Shown here: positions 28,212 to 37,616 of the stretch, piece after piece
How positions within the stretch are numbered: position 1 is the stretch's first letter
Layout: each line of letters begins with the position of its first letter
The notes under the pieces: model-generated
Seen by the model: only the letters and a program-made list of their open reading frames with translations
What the model was told of the DNA's origin: nothing
Database searches by the model: none
Program-made: the position numbers and the translations under genes
From: Arcobacteraceae bacterium
Lineage (GTDB): Bacteria; Campylobacterota; Campylobacteria; Campylobacterales; Arcobacteraceae
Assembly: GCA_023138835.1 (NCBI GenBank)
Contig: JAGLOP010000002.1
Coordinates: 1 to 64,000 of the forward strand
Reading direction: 5' to 3'
DNA: 64,000 nt

Positions 28212-28269
28212 TAAAGAAGTGAATTTTATATATAATGCATAAAAATAGATATAAAGAAGTGAAAATTAA

Positions 28270-28464
28270 GTGAAAGAAATATTAGACATAATAGTTTGGG
28301 GTGGCTTTATATACATCCTTTTTATTTTTGTAAGAGGTATGAATGAAACTCAAGTACAAAAACATCAAGATATGTTAGAAAAGAATGAGCAGCGAAAAAA
28401 AGATGCAATTTCGCAGACACAAGAACAAAAAGAAAAGTTAGAAGGAACAAAAGAGAATGATTAA
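28270..28464 (+). CDS. Small membrane protein, 64 residues
   Basis: GTG start at 28270 with AAGAAGTGAAAA upstream. One transmembrane helix (about 4-24, LDIIVWGGFIYILFIFV) followed by a charged helical tail rich in Gln, Lys and Glu. Its stop overlaps the glyS start by 8 bases. No family recognised. Confidence 0.6.
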   Translation: MKEILDIIVWGGFIYILFIFVRGMNETQVQKHQDMLEKNEQRKKDAISQTQEQKEKLEGTKEND

Positions 28465-30475
28465 ACCATTATTGATAGAAATAGCAGTAGAGGAACTTCC
28501 TGCAATACCATTTTTAAAAGAGTTACCAAATATTGAGAAAAAATGGGCAGATATACTTGAAGCTAATAATTTATTATGTGAATTTAATTTTTATTACACA
28601 CCAAGACGGCTTGTATTCTGGCATAGAGAGTTTAAAGTTGCTCAAGATGATAAAACAGTTGAACTTTTTGGAGCACCTGTAAAGATTGCATTTAAAGATG
28701 GAAAGCCTACTGGTGCTGCTCTTGGTTTTGCTAAAAAATGTGGTGTCAGGGTAGATGAACTTGAAAAAATTGACCAAGGTCGTGGAGAAGTACTTTACTA
28801 TAAAAGTGAAGTAAAAGGCAGTGATTCAAAAGATTTATTAAATGATATGGTAAATGAATTTATCTCAAAATTAAATTTTGGTAAGTCAATGAGATGGGGT
28901 GCTAGAGATGATAATTTTATTAGACCAATAAGAGGTCTTAGTATCGTTCTTGGTGAAGATTTAGTAGATGGTGAACTTTATGGTATGAAATCAACTAAAA
29001 CAAGCTTTGCACATAGAATGGTAAGTTATGAGCCATTTTCTTTTGACTTTGCCGGAGATTATTTTTGTAAGCTAGATAAAAATGGTGTTATTTTATATCA
29101 AGATGAGCGAAGAAAAATTATTTTGGAGCAAATGGCACAAATTCAAAAAGATGCTGATATAACAATTGAGATAGATGAAGAGTTACTTGACGAAATTGTA
29201 GCTATTACCGAATATCCTACAGCTTTACTTGGACAATTTGATGAAGAGTTCCTTGAACTTCCCCAAGAGGTAATAATAGGTTCTATGAAAGAGCATCAAA
29301 GATATTTTGCAGTTTATGAAGATGATAAAATTACAAATAAATTTATAGTTGTTTCAAATTCAAAAACAGATGATTTTAGTGAAATTATTGCGGGTAATGA
29401 AAAAGTTTTAAGACCAAGACTAGCTGATGGTATGTTCTTTTATCGAAATGACCTTAAAAATGGGCTAAATAATGAAGGATTGAAGAATATCACTTTTGTT
29501 AATGGTTTAGGTTCTATGTATGATAAATGTGAGAGAGAAACTAAGATAGCTTTATATATTGCAAAGACTCTTGATATTGACAAGATGGAGTTATTAGAAA
29601 AAGCAGTTATGCTGAGCAAGGCAGATTTACTTACAGATATGGTTTATGAATTTACAGATTTGCAAGGCTTAATGGGATATTATTATGCTAAAAGTGCCAA
29701 AGAAGATAAGCTTCTTTATACAGCATTAAAAGAACAATATTTACCAGATGGTGAAGAAAGCGATATGCCTTCAAATACATTTAGTTGTATCGTTGCCATA
29801 TCAAATAAATTAGATTCTTTAATGGGATTATTTAGTGTTGATATGATTCCAACAGGAAGTAGAGATCCTTTTGCACTTAGACGAGCAGCAGCTGGAATAA
29901 TGAAGATATGTTATGAACATAAACTCCATTTAGATTTACACAGTATTATAGATAACTGCGGTCAAATGTATAACAATCTTAAAAAAGAGCAGCTTTTAGA
30001 GTTCTTTGATGACCGTCTTTATCAATTATACAAAGATGTAAATCCAAGTGTAGTTAAAGCTGTATTAAAAAGTGGGGAAACTGATATTTTAAGACTAAGT
30101 CAAAAAATACAAGCACTTGATCCTATAGTTAACAGTGATGATTTTAAAGAGTTAAGTACAACTTTTAAAAGAGTTGCAAATATCATTAAAGATATAAATA
30201 CAAATGATGAGCTTGAAGTTAAAGTTGAACTTTTTGAAGAAGATGCAGAGAAAGAATTATTTGCAAAATTTGAAGAGGTAAATCAAAAAACATATACAAT
30301 TTATGATGAAAAGTTAGATGCTTTATTTTCATTAAAACCGCAGCTTGATAAATTTTTTGATGAAGTATTTGTAAATTGTGAAGATGAATCTATTAAAATA
30401 AATAGAAAAAATACTATTGGAAAAGTATATCAAGCATTTAAAACGATTGCAGATATTAAAGAGATTACTATCTAA
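28457..30475 (+). CDS. glyS: Glycine--tRNA ligase beta subunit
   Basis: 672 residues, normal for the alpha2-beta2 type. Begins with the typical LLIEIAVEELPA motif, contains TPRRL and a C-terminal HD-like and anticodon-binding region (GSRDPFALRRAAAGIMKI). The alpha subunit glyQ is not in the window. Confidence 0.96.
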   Translation: MIKPLLIEIAVEELPAIPFLKELPNIEKKWADILEANNLLCEFNFYYTPRRLVFWHREFKVAQDDKTVELFGAPVKIAFKDGKPTGAALGFAKKCGVRVDELEKIDQGRGEVLYYKSEVKGSDSKDLLNDMVNEFISKLNFGKSMRWGARDDNFIRPIRGLSIVLGEDLVDGELYGMKSTKTSFAHRMVSYEPFSFDFAGDYFCKLDKNGVILYQDERRKIILEQMAQIQKDADITIEIDEELLDEIVAITEYPTALLGQFDEEFLELPQEVIIGSMKEHQRYFAVYEDDKITNKFIVVSNSKTDDFSEIIAGNEKVLRPRLADGMFFYRNDLKNGLNNEGLKNITFVNGLGSMYDKCERETKIALYIAKTLDIDKMELLEKAVMLSKADLLTDMVYEFTDLQGLMGYYYAKSAKEDKLLYTALKEQYLPDGEESDMPSNTFSCIVAISNKLDSLMGLFSVDMIPTGSRDPFALRRAAAGIMKICYEHKLHLDLHSIIDNCGQMYNNLKKEQLLEFFDDRLYQLYKDVNPSVVKAVLKSGETDILRLSQKIQALDPIVNSDDFKELSTTFKRVANIIKDINTNDELEVKVELFEEDAEKELFAKFEEVNQKTYTIYDEKLDALFSLKPQLDKFFDEVFVNCEDESIKINRKNTIGKVYQAFKTIADIKEITI

Positions 30476-30488
30476 AAGGATTTGGTGT

Positions 30489-31436
30489 ATGAATGTTAAT
30501 ACGAGTACACTTTTAAATATATTAGCTCCCAAGCTTAAGGGCGAGACTAAAAGCACAATAGAAAATTTAAGTAAAGACGGTAAAGTTGATATAACATCTT
30601 TACTTAAAGATACAAATATAAAAACACTTTTAAACAGTTTGTTTAAAGATTTAGCCAGCGGCATAAAAACTAAAGAGAGTGTTAACCGACTTTTACAAAA
30701 CAGTAAGCAGATGTTTGATTTTAAAAGCCTTTCAAGTGATGTTAAAGAGATATTAAAACATATCCAAACAGATCCAAAATTAGAAAAACAAACAGCAGTG
30801 TTAAAGCAGTTTCAATTAGATGTTAAGAATTTAGATGAAAAAGTATTAAAATCAAATATCTCTAACAGCGGAGTGTTCTTAGAATCAAAATTGGTAAATA
30901 ATAAATTTACTATCTCTAAAGTGCAAAATGACATCAAAGCAGTTCTTTTACAGGTGCAAGAACAATTAGACTCAAAAGGGGCAGATATTCCAAAAGAGGT
31001 AAAAGCACAGGTGGAAAAAGTATTAAGTCAAATTGAATTTTATCAGCTTACCTCTTTGGCATCACAGTCAAATCATACTTATCTGCCATTTTCGCAAGGT
31101 TATATTGAAGATGCTGATATTAAATTTAATTCAAGCTCAAAAGATACTTTTTCATGTCATATCAGCTTAGCATTAAAAGATCATGGAGATATAAAAGTTA
31201 TGCTGCTGTTGGATAATAAAAATAATCTAAATATCAATATCAGTGTACAACAACAAGATTTTAAAAGCAAACTTCAAGAAAATCTGCAGCTTTTAAGACA
31301 AGGGATAAATAAAATAGGATTATCTCTGCAAAGTTTAAATGTTTTAGATATACAAGACCCCTTAGAGCAAACTTATGAACAAAAAGCATATAACAGCAGT
31401 GATAATTTAAGTTTCGGGATTGATTTAAAAGCATAA
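30489..31436 (+). CDS. FliK-like (flagellar hook-length control) protein
   Basis: 315 residues from the ATG at 30489 (AAGGA ten bases upstream). A start 24 codons earlier exists but lies inside glyS and lacks an RBS. The N-terminal two thirds are low-complexity, Lys/Ser/Leu-rich helix. The C-terminal part (about 220-300) has alternating beta strands and a helix, DIKVMLLLDNKNNLNINISV then LQENLQLLRQGINKIGLSL, which matches the Flg_hook/FliK C-terminal fold. The next gene is an FlhB C-terminal paralogue, the partner that FliK acts on. Moderate confidence. Confidence 0.6.
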   Translation: MNVNTSTLLNILAPKLKGETKSTIENLSKDGKVDITSLLKDTNIKTLLNSLFKDLASGIKTKESVNRLLQNSKQMFDFKSLSSDVKEILKHIQTDPKLEKQTAVLKQFQLDVKNLDEKVLKSNISNSGVFLESKLVNNKFTISKVQNDIKAVLLQVQEQLDSKGADIPKEVKAQVEKVLSQIEFYQLTSLASQSNHTYLPFSQGYIEDADIKFNSSSKDTFSCHISLALKDHGDIKVMLLLDNKNNLNINISVQQQDFKSKLQENLQLLRQGINKIGLSLQSLNVLDIQDPLEQTYEQKAYNSSDNLSFGIDLKA

Positions 31437-31708
31437 TGCAAAAAAATACAATACAAAAGGCAGCAGCTTTAAAATATAAAGAAAGTCAAAATGAAGCACC
31501 AATAGTTACTGCAAAAGGCAATGGACAAATAGCTAAAAATATTATTCAAATAGCACGCCAAAATGATATACCTATAAAACAAGATGAGGATTTAATAAAT
31601 ATGCTGAGTCAAATTGAATTAAATCAGGAGATACCGGAAGAATTATATAAAGCAGTTGCCGAAATTTTTAGTTTTATTTATGGAGTTACTAACGATAACA
31701 ATAAATAA
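31436..31708 (+). CDS. FlhB C-terminal-domain paralogue (FlhX-like)
   Basis: 90 residues, equal to the cytoplasmic C-terminal domain of FlhB/YscU: AALKYKESQNEAPIVTAKG, then ARQNDIPIKQDEDL and IPEELYKAVAEIFSFIYG. It has no membrane part and no NPTH cleavage site, so it resembles the processed PTH fragment. Known in Helicobacter as FlhX, which can partly replace the FlhB C-domain in export switching. Overlaps the FliK-like gene by one base. Confidence 0.82.
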   Translation: MQKNTIQKAAALKYKESQNEAPIVTAKGNGQIAKNIIQIARQNDIPIKQDEDLINMLSQIELNQEIPEELYKAVAEIFSFIYGVTNDNNK

Positions 31709-31753
31709 AATTATATATTATTGATAATTTTTATAATTTTATTTGTATTTTTT
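31704..31753 (+). terminator. AT-rich hairpin after the FlhX-like gene
   Basis: 12-bp inverted repeat AATAAAATTATA (31704-31715) / TATAATTTTATT (31732-31743), 16-base loop, then TGTATTTTTT. All A-T stem; plausible but weak. Confidence 0.4.
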
Positions 31754-31766
31754 ATATCTAAAGTGC

Positions 31767-31772
31767 TATACT
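31767..31772 (+). promoter_or_regulatory. Extended -10 of the haem-sensor kinase gene
   Basis: TGCTATACT (TG-n-TATACT), 85 bases before the ATG at 31857. A long leader would result. A second TGCTATTTA copy lies 12 bases on. Confidence 0.4.
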
Positions 31773-31856
31773 TATCGTGCTATTTATGTAAAAATGAAAT
31801 TTATAATAATTTAATATCAAATTATTATAGGACAATGCTCATAAAGGTCATTACAA

Positions 31857-33704
31857 ATGAAACAACATAATAAAATATTTATAATTTTTGCAATGATTTT
31901 GTTAATAATTATGTCAACAAAATTGTATAAAGATTACCACGCAAACGAAGAATTAAAAATAATGATTATACAAAATGAGGTTGATTCACTATCCTCTTTT
32001 ATAAGTGCATTCAGGCAAACTTATCAAAAAGCATTTATAGATAATAAAATTCCGGTAAATGATAAGACGGTACATTTGCTACCTGTAAAAACTATCAAAT
32101 CTATGGGTGATATGTTTGCTAGAACGCTGGGTGACAGGACAACAGTAAGAACAGTATCCAACAGACCAAGAAATATTGAAAATCAAGCCAATGCCAAAGA
32201 GCTGAAAGTGATAAAATATTTTAATGAAAATAAAGATGAAAAATCTTATTTTAAAGTCTTAGATCATGATACTTACTATTATGTCAAACCTTTGTATATT
32301 ACAAATCATTGCTTAAAATGTCATGGTAAAAAAGAAGATGCACCACTTACAATTGCTCAAAGATATGATAAATCTTATAACTATAAATTAGGTGAGCTAA
32401 GAGGAATTACAACTATAACCATAAGTAAGAAGGATATAGTTAATAAGCTGCATATCAGCTATATGAGAAATATAAAAATAGCAACAGTTGTTTATATATT
32501 ATTTTTACTTGCTATTTATCTTATGATAAGAATTATTATAAAAAATCAAGAACAATATACTAAAAATCTGGAAGAAAAAGTTATTAAGAGAACGCAAGAA
32601 CTGCGTCAAGAAAAAGAGCATATTCAAACTGTTATAGAATCAAATAACAATGCAATCATAGCCATAGATTGGAGTGGTAAAATTACCACTTTCAATCAAA
32701 AAGCAGAAGATATGTTTGGATGGACAAAAGAGGAGATGATAGGCAGTAGAAATCTTTTAAGAATCATTCCTCCTAAATATAAACAAAGACATACAGAAGC
32801 TTTGGCAAATTATTTTAAAACCGGTATATTAAGCGGTAAATTAGATAATGCACATCAGGCTGAAGGTATAAATAAAAATGGTGATATTTTTCCAATAAGA
32901 ATATCAATAGGTTCAAAATTTAAATCTAAAAATACAATAGTAATAGCTAATATATCTGATATATCACAAGAAAAAAATCAAGAAGAGTTGATTCATCAAC
33001 AATCAAAAATGGTAGCAATGGGCGAGATGATAGGAAATATTGCTCATCAATGGAGACAGCCTTTAAGTGTAATATCTACAGCATCTACAGGTATGCTGTT
33101 GCAAAAAGAGTACGGTACCCTTACAGATGAATCTTTTAATCAAACTTGTGAAGCTATAAATCAAAATGCACAATACTTATCAAATACAATTGATGATTTT
33201 AGCAATTTTATTAAAGGAGACAGGCAACTTGAAACCTTTAATTTAAAAAAGAATATAAATAGTTTATTACACTTAATTGAAGGTTCTGCTAAAGCTAATA
33301 ATATAGCTTTAATACTTGATTTAAAAGAAGATATAAATATTAAAGGTTATCCAAATGAATTATCACAATGTTTTATAAATATATTTAATAATTCCAAAGA
33401 TGTTCTAAAAGAGATGGACAGTGATAGATTTGTGTTTATCACAACTTATATAAATAATAATAACGTAGTTATTAAATTTAAAGATAATGCCGGAGGTATT
33501 AAAGAGGAAATAATACCAAAAATATTTGATCCATATTTTACTACAAAACATAAATCAAAAGGTACAGGACTAGGTCTTCATATGACTTACAATCTTATAA
33601 CTGATGGTATGAAAGGTAGTATAGAAGCTTCTAATGTGAGTTTTGACTATGATGGTAAACATTATTATGGTGCTCAATTTTTGATTTATTTACCAATTGG
33701 ATAA
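31857..33704 (+). CDS. Membrane histidine kinase with periplasmic c-type haem (DUF3365) sensor and PAS
   Basis: 615 residues. Transmembrane helix about 7-24, periplasmic domain about 25-205 of the DUF3365/Tll0287 type with one CXXCH haem-c site (C152, C155, H156), second helix about 207-224, coiled coil, PAS domain (about 255-375), then HQWRQPL with the phosphoacceptor His at 397 and a HATPase_c domain (NNSKDVL, GTGLGLHMTYNL). Likely senses redox state or a small gas (NO, CO, O2) in the periplasm. Monocistronic; no cognate regulator adjacent. Domains clear, ligand inferred. Confidence 0.87.
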   Translation: MKQHNKIFIIFAMILLIIMSTKLYKDYHANEELKIMIIQNEVDSLSSFISAFRQTYQKAFIDNKIPVNDKTVHLLPVKTIKSMGDMFARTLGDRTTVRTVSNRPRNIENQANAKELKVIKYFNENKDEKSYFKVLDHDTYYYVKPLYITNHCLKCHGKKEDAPLTIAQRYDKSYNYKLGELRGITTITISKKDIVNKLHISYMRNIKIATVVYILFLLAIYLMIRIIIKNQEQYTKNLEEKVIKRTQELRQEKEHIQTVIESNNNAIIAIDWSGKITTFNQKAEDMFGWTKEEMIGSRNLLRIIPPKYKQRHTEALANYFKTGILSGKLDNAHQAEGINKNGDIFPIRISIGSKFKSKNTIVIANISDISQEKNQEELIHQQSKMVAMGEMIGNIAHQWRQPLSVISTASTGMLLQKEYGTLTDESFNQTCEAINQNAQYLSNTIDDFSNFIKGDRQLETFNLKKNINSLLHLIEGSAKANNIALILDLKEDINIKGYPNELSQCFINIFNNSKDVLKEMDSDRFVFITTYINNNNVVIKFKDNAGGIKEEIIPKIFDPYFTTKHKSKGTGLGLHMTYNLITDGMKGSIEASNVSFDYDGKHYYGAQFLIYLPIG

Positions 33705-33743
33705 ATTACTAAAATTATTATATTTATAATATAAAACTTATGG

Positions 33744-33749
33744 TAAAAT
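33744..33749 (+). promoter_or_regulatory. Extended -10 of the ppk2 pair
   Basis: TGGTAAAAT (TG-n-TAAAAT), 38 bases before the GTG start at 33787. Confidence 0.4.
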
Positions 33750-33786
33750 AGAGACAGTACCAAATTAGATTATAAGGATGTATATA

Positions 33787-34677
33787 GTGGAAAAGAATAG
33801 TGTATTTGAAATAGATGGTGAAAATATATCTTTAGAGGAACTGATATCCTCTTTTAAAAATTCAAAAATGAAAAAAGGAAGCGAAAGTAAAGCTGAACAA
33901 AAAAGAAAGCAGGAACAAGAGTTAAAACCTTATCAAGCAGAACTTATTAAATTGCAGCAACATATTGAGGCAACTGACCAAAAAATGATAATTCTTTTTG
34001 AGGGTCGTGATGCTGCCGGGAAGGGTGGAACGATTAGAAGAGTTACTAGATATATGGATGAAAAACATTATAGGATAGTAGCACTTGGCAGACCAACAGC
34101 TGAGCAAAAGTCGCAATGGTTTTATCAAAAATATATCCAACACTTTCCAAGAGGTGGTGAGATAGTGTTGTTTGACAGAAGTTGGTATAATAGAGCTATG
34201 GTAGAATCAGTTTTTGATTTTTGTACAAAAAAAGAATATGATGACTTTATGAAAGGTGTTAAAGGATTTGAAAAAGATTTAACACGGCAAGGTACTATTG
34301 TAGTAAAGCTTTATTATAGTGTTACTAAAGATGAGCAGGCAAACAGATTTGAAAGACGAAAAAATGACCCTTTAAGACAATGGAAACTTAGTGAAATAGA
34401 TATGCAGGCACAAGAGAGATGGGATGACTTTACAAATACAAAATATACTATGATAAAACAAACTCACTCACACAACGCTCCTTGGACGGTGGTGAGATCA
34501 AATGATAAACATAAAGCAAGGCTAGAATCTTTAAAAGTAATTTTAAACGCTGTAAATTATGACCAGCGAGATGAAAGCCTAGACTTTACTTTAAATGCAG
34601 ATGTAGTGATATCAGGAGCTAGAGAGATAGAAATTATGGATGCTCAAAGAGCAAGCAGCGGTAAATTTATAGGTTAA
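33787..34677 (+). CDS. ppk2: Polyphosphate kinase 2, copy 1
   Basis: 296 residues from the GTG at 33787, which lies eight bases after AAGGA; the ATG at 33778 overlaps that site and is less likely. Walker A EGRDAAGKGG, Walker B FDRSWYNRAMVE, and the lid region RFERRKNDPLRQWKLS place it in PPK2, single-domain kinases that interconvert polyphosphate and nucleoside di-/triphosphates (GTP/ATP). Start of a tandem pair with the next gene. Subclass not resolved. Confidence 0.93.
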   Translation: MEKNSVFEIDGENISLEELISSFKNSKMKKGSESKAEQKRKQEQELKPYQAELIKLQQHIEATDQKMIILFEGRDAAGKGGTIRRVTRYMDEKHYRIVALGRPTAEQKSQWFYQKYIQHFPRGGEIVLFDRSWYNRAMVESVFDFCTKKEYDDFMKGVKGFEKDLTRQGTIVVKLYYSVTKDEQANRFERRKNDPLRQWKLSEIDMQAQERWDDFTNTKYTMIKQTHSHNAPWTVVRSNDKHKARLESLKVILNAVNYDQRDESLDFTLNADVVISGAREIEIMDAQRASSGKFIG

Positions 34678-34701
34678 TAATTTAAATAAAAAGGATAAAG
34701 A

Positions 34702-35625
34702 ATGGGACAAAGTAGAAGTATAATTGATGATGAATTCAAAGATAAAGAGGAGTTAGATACAGAACATAAGGAAAAACATAAGCCTAATAATTTTAAACGA
34801 AAAAGAAAGGATATGAAAAAAAAAGGTAGTAAAGTTCAAATTTGGGTTAAACAAGAAACTTTAGAATATGAAAAGGAACTTACTCTTTTACAAATAGAGC
34901 TTTTAAAATTACAAAATCATGTAAAAGATAAAGGACTTAAAATTTTAATGATTTTTGAAGGTCGTGATGCTGCCGGGAAGGGTGGAACTATTAAAAGAAT
35001 TACTGAACATTTAAATCCAAGAGGTGCCAGAGTAGTAGCATTGGAGAAGCCAAGTGATAAAGAAACCTCACAATGGTATTTCCAAAGGTATTCAAAACAT
35101 TTACCTAGTGCTGGCGAGATGGTTTTATTTGATAGAAGTTGGTATAATCGTTCTATGGTAGAGCCTGTTATGGGATTTTGTACTGAAAGACAACATCATA
35201 AATTTTTAAAAGATGCTCCTGAATTTGAAAAAATGATTGCAGATGAAGGTATTAAAATTTTTAAATTTTATTTTTCAGTATCTAAAAAAGAACAAGGCAG
35301 AAGATTTAAAGCAAGAGAAACAGATCCTTTAAAACAATATAAATTATCTCCTGTAGATAAAGAATCACAAAAGCTATGGGATGAATATACTTTAGCAAAA
35401 TTTATGATGCTTAGTGCAACACATACAGAATCGGCACCTTGGACAATTGTAAAAAGTGATAATAAAAAAAGAGCAAGGATAAATTGTATAAAACATGTTT
35501 TAAATTTTGTTGATTATCCACATCAAATTTCTAAAGAAAAGATAGTTACAGATAATGAAATTATTGTTTATGGGCGAGACGAAGCAATAGCGATGGAAAA
35601 AATGTTTAAATTTTCTTTGAAGTAA
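34702..35625 (+). CDS. ppk2: Polyphosphate kinase 2, copy 2
   Basis: 307 residues. Same family as the gene 24 bases upstream: EGRDAAGKGG, FDRSWYNRSMVE, RFKARETDPLKQYKLS. The N-terminal ~45 residues are very basic (NNFKRKRKDMKKKGSK) and differ from copy 1. The protein copies are clearly diverged, yet 29 bases over the Walker A are identical, see findings. The pair may favour different nucleotides or directions; unproven. Confidence 0.93.
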   Translation: MGQSRSIIDDEFKDKEELDTEHKEKHKPNNFKRKRKDMKKKGSKVQIWVKQETLEYEKELTLLQIELLKLQNHVKDKGLKILMIFEGRDAAGKGGTIKRITEHLNPRGARVVALEKPSDKETSQWYFQRYSKHLPSAGEMVLFDRSWYNRSMVEPVMGFCTERQHHKFLKDAPEFEKMIADEGIKIFKFYFSVSKKEQGRRFKARETDPLKQYKLSPVDKESQKLWDEYTLAKFMMLSATHTESAPWTIVKSDNKKRARINCIKHVLNFVDYPHQISKEKIVTDNEIIVYGRDEAIAMEKMFKFSLK

Positions 35626-35656
35626 TTATATCAGCTTTTTAACAACACATTTTAAG

Positions 35657-35662
35657 TAAAAT
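35657..35662 (+). promoter_or_regulatory. Putative -10 of dapD
   Basis: TAAAAT 28 bases before the dapD ATG at 35690, in the 64-base gap after ppk2. Confidence 0.35.
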
Positions 35663-35689
35663 GTCATAAAAATAAATAGGGATAATATA

Positions 35690-36877
35690 ATGGTATATAC
35701 AAAAGAAGAATTTGCTAATAAAGTAAAGGATATTCAAGGGCAATCGTGGTATAAAAATCCAATTGGATTTGGAATTGCTAGGTTAGATAGAGGTCAATTG
35801 AACCCACAAAAAGTTTTACAGGCTACATATCCAGTAGTAAATTGGGATGAGAACTTTGGTAGTGCGGCTATTTTTATGGATGCTTTAAAAGAAGCCGGTA
35901 TTGATGTTGATACAACAAAGAGTGAATTAGTTTGTGATATGAGTGATCTGTTTTTAACTGCTTGTATAGAATCTTTTAGACCTTATATTCCGGAAGCTCG
36001 CGGGGAAGATCATAAAAATGTACAACTAATTTCACATCTTGCATCTCTTCCAATTGAGACAGGTTTAACTGCGGATAATTTTAAAGTGATATTTATATTT
36101 GAAGATGAGAACCCACAATCAGTAGAAACTGCTTATTTAAAACTTTATGCTTTAAGTACAGGAAAAGCTGAACTTAGAGGTGTAAACTTAAATGGCGCAT
36201 TTGGATTATTACACAATGTAGCTTGGAGTGGAAATACACCTATTGAACTTGATTGGTTAAGAGCTAACGAGTTAGACTTAAAATTAAGTGGAAAATATCC
36301 AACAATTGATATGGTTGATAAATTCCCAAGACTACTAAGCCATGTAATTCCTGCTGATAATACAAGAATTTTAGATAGCAGTAAAGTTAGATTTGGTGCT
36401 CAACTGGCAGCTGGAACAACAGTAATGCCTGGTGCTAGTTATATTAACTTTAATGCAGGAACTTTAGGTGCTGTTATGGTTGAAGGTAGAATCTCTTCTT
36501 CTGCAATTGTTGGTGCCGGTTCTGATGTAGGTGGAGGAGCTTCAATTTTAGGTGTTTTAAGCGGTACAGACGGTAATCCTATCTCTATTGGAGAAAATAC
36601 CTTGTTAGGTGCTAATTCAACCACTGGTATCCCTTTAGGTGATGCTTGTATAGTTGATGGCGGAATATCTATTTTTGCAGGAACTAAAATTTCAATTTCA
36701 GATGATCAAATTGCTAAAATACAAGAGGCTAATCCGGATGCTAAGTTAAGTAACTTAATGAGAGCAGATGCACTTCAAGGCTTAAAGGGTATTCACTTTA
36801 GACAAGATTCTCAAACTGGTGCTTATATGGCTATGAGAAGTACAAGAGAAGTTAAACTTAACGCTGAACTTCACTAG
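35690..36877 (+). CDS. dapD: Tetrahydrodipicolinate N-succinyltransferase, long form
   Basis: 395 residues, longer than the ~275-residue E. coli DapD, as in Campylobacterota. Adds succinate from succinyl-CoA in the diaminopimelate/lysine pathway. The C-terminal left-handed beta-helix shows hexapeptide repeats (AGTTVMPGASYINFNAGTLG, IVGAGSDVGGGASI). dapA is at 45 kb on the other strand. Confidence 0.92.
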   Translation: MVYTKEEFANKVKDIQGQSWYKNPIGFGIARLDRGQLNPQKVLQATYPVVNWDENFGSAAIFMDALKEAGIDVDTTKSELVCDMSDLFLTACIESFRPYIPEARGEDHKNVQLISHLASLPIETGLTADNFKVIFIFEDENPQSVETAYLKLYALSTGKAELRGVNLNGAFGLLHNVAWSGNTPIELDWLRANELDLKLSGKYPTIDMVDKFPRLLSHVIPADNTRILDSSKVRFGAQLAAGTTVMPGASYINFNAGTLGAVMVEGRISSSAIVGAGSDVGGGASILGVLSGTDGNPISIGENTLLGANSTTGIPLGDACIVDGGISIFAGTKISISDDQIAKIQEANPDAKLSNLMRADALQGLKGIHFRQDSQTGAYMAMRSTREVKLNAELH

Positions 36878-36884
36878 AGATTAA

Positions 36885-37616
36885 ATGCTTCTTTATCAAC
36901 CACAAAGTGGGTATTGCTATAATAGTGATACCCACTTTCTTTTTTCATTTATTTGCAAAAATTTAGAACAATTTAAGAATATCAAAGGTGAACTTTTAGA
37001 TATAGGCTCAGGTAGCGGAATACTTGGACTCTTAGTTGCCAGAGATTTTAAAAAGTTAAAATTAAATCAAGTGGAGATTCAAGAAGAATTTCAGTTTTTA
37101 TCTCATAAAAATTCGCAAATTAATAAAATTGACAATCAACTGCACAAAGGTAGTTTTTTAGATATTGATTTTAGGGACAGTTTACTAAAGAAGCTTCGCT
37201 TTGACTATATAGTTTCAAATCCACCTTTTTATCCAAGCAGTGTAGTTCAAAGCGGAAATGAGAGTATCAAAATTGCAAGATATAATGATAATCTTCCGCT
37301 AGAACAGTTTATTATCAAGGTATCAAAGCTTTTAAATAATGGTGGAAAGTTTTTCTTTTGCTATGATGTTAAGCTATTAAATGATATTATAAAATATTGT
37401 GATAAAGTTAAATTGAATATTGAGGCTTTACAGTTTTTGCATCCAAAGCAAAGTAAAGAAGCATCATTGGTTATGGTTATGGCAAGAAAAAGTTCCAAAA
37501 CAAGATGTAAAATACTGCCTCCTGCTATTATGTTTGATGAAGATGGTGAGTTTAATGAAGTTACAAATAAAGTTTATTCTCTGTGTGCAACTCACAGTAT
37601 TAAGTGTGAAGTATGA
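36885..37616 (+). CDS. TrmN6-like methyltransferase
   Basis: 243 residues. SAM motif LLDIGSGSGILGLLVARD near 37-54 and the N-methylating NPPFY near 110, the combination found in tRNA1(Val) A37-N6 methylases (TrmN6/YfiC) and relatives. Eight bases after dapD; overlaps the next gene by 4 bases. Substrate inferred from family. Confidence 0.8.
   Translation: MLLYQPQSGYCYNSDTHFLFSFICKNLEQFKNIKGELLDIGSGSGILGLLVARDFKKLKLNQVEIQEEFQFLSHKNSQINKIDNQLHKGSFLDIDFRDSLLKKLRFDYIVSNPPFYPSSVVQSGNESIKIARYNDNLPLEQFIIKVSKLLNNGGKFFFCYDVKLLNDIIKYCDKVKLNIEALQFLHPKQSKEASLVMVMARKSSKTRCKILPPAIMFDEDGEFNEVTNKVYSLCATHSIKCEV

Noticed and set aside
30417-30488. 24-codon upstream extension of the FliK-like gene
   Set aside because: Overlaps the glyS coding end and lacks an RBS; AAGGA fits the ATG at 30489.
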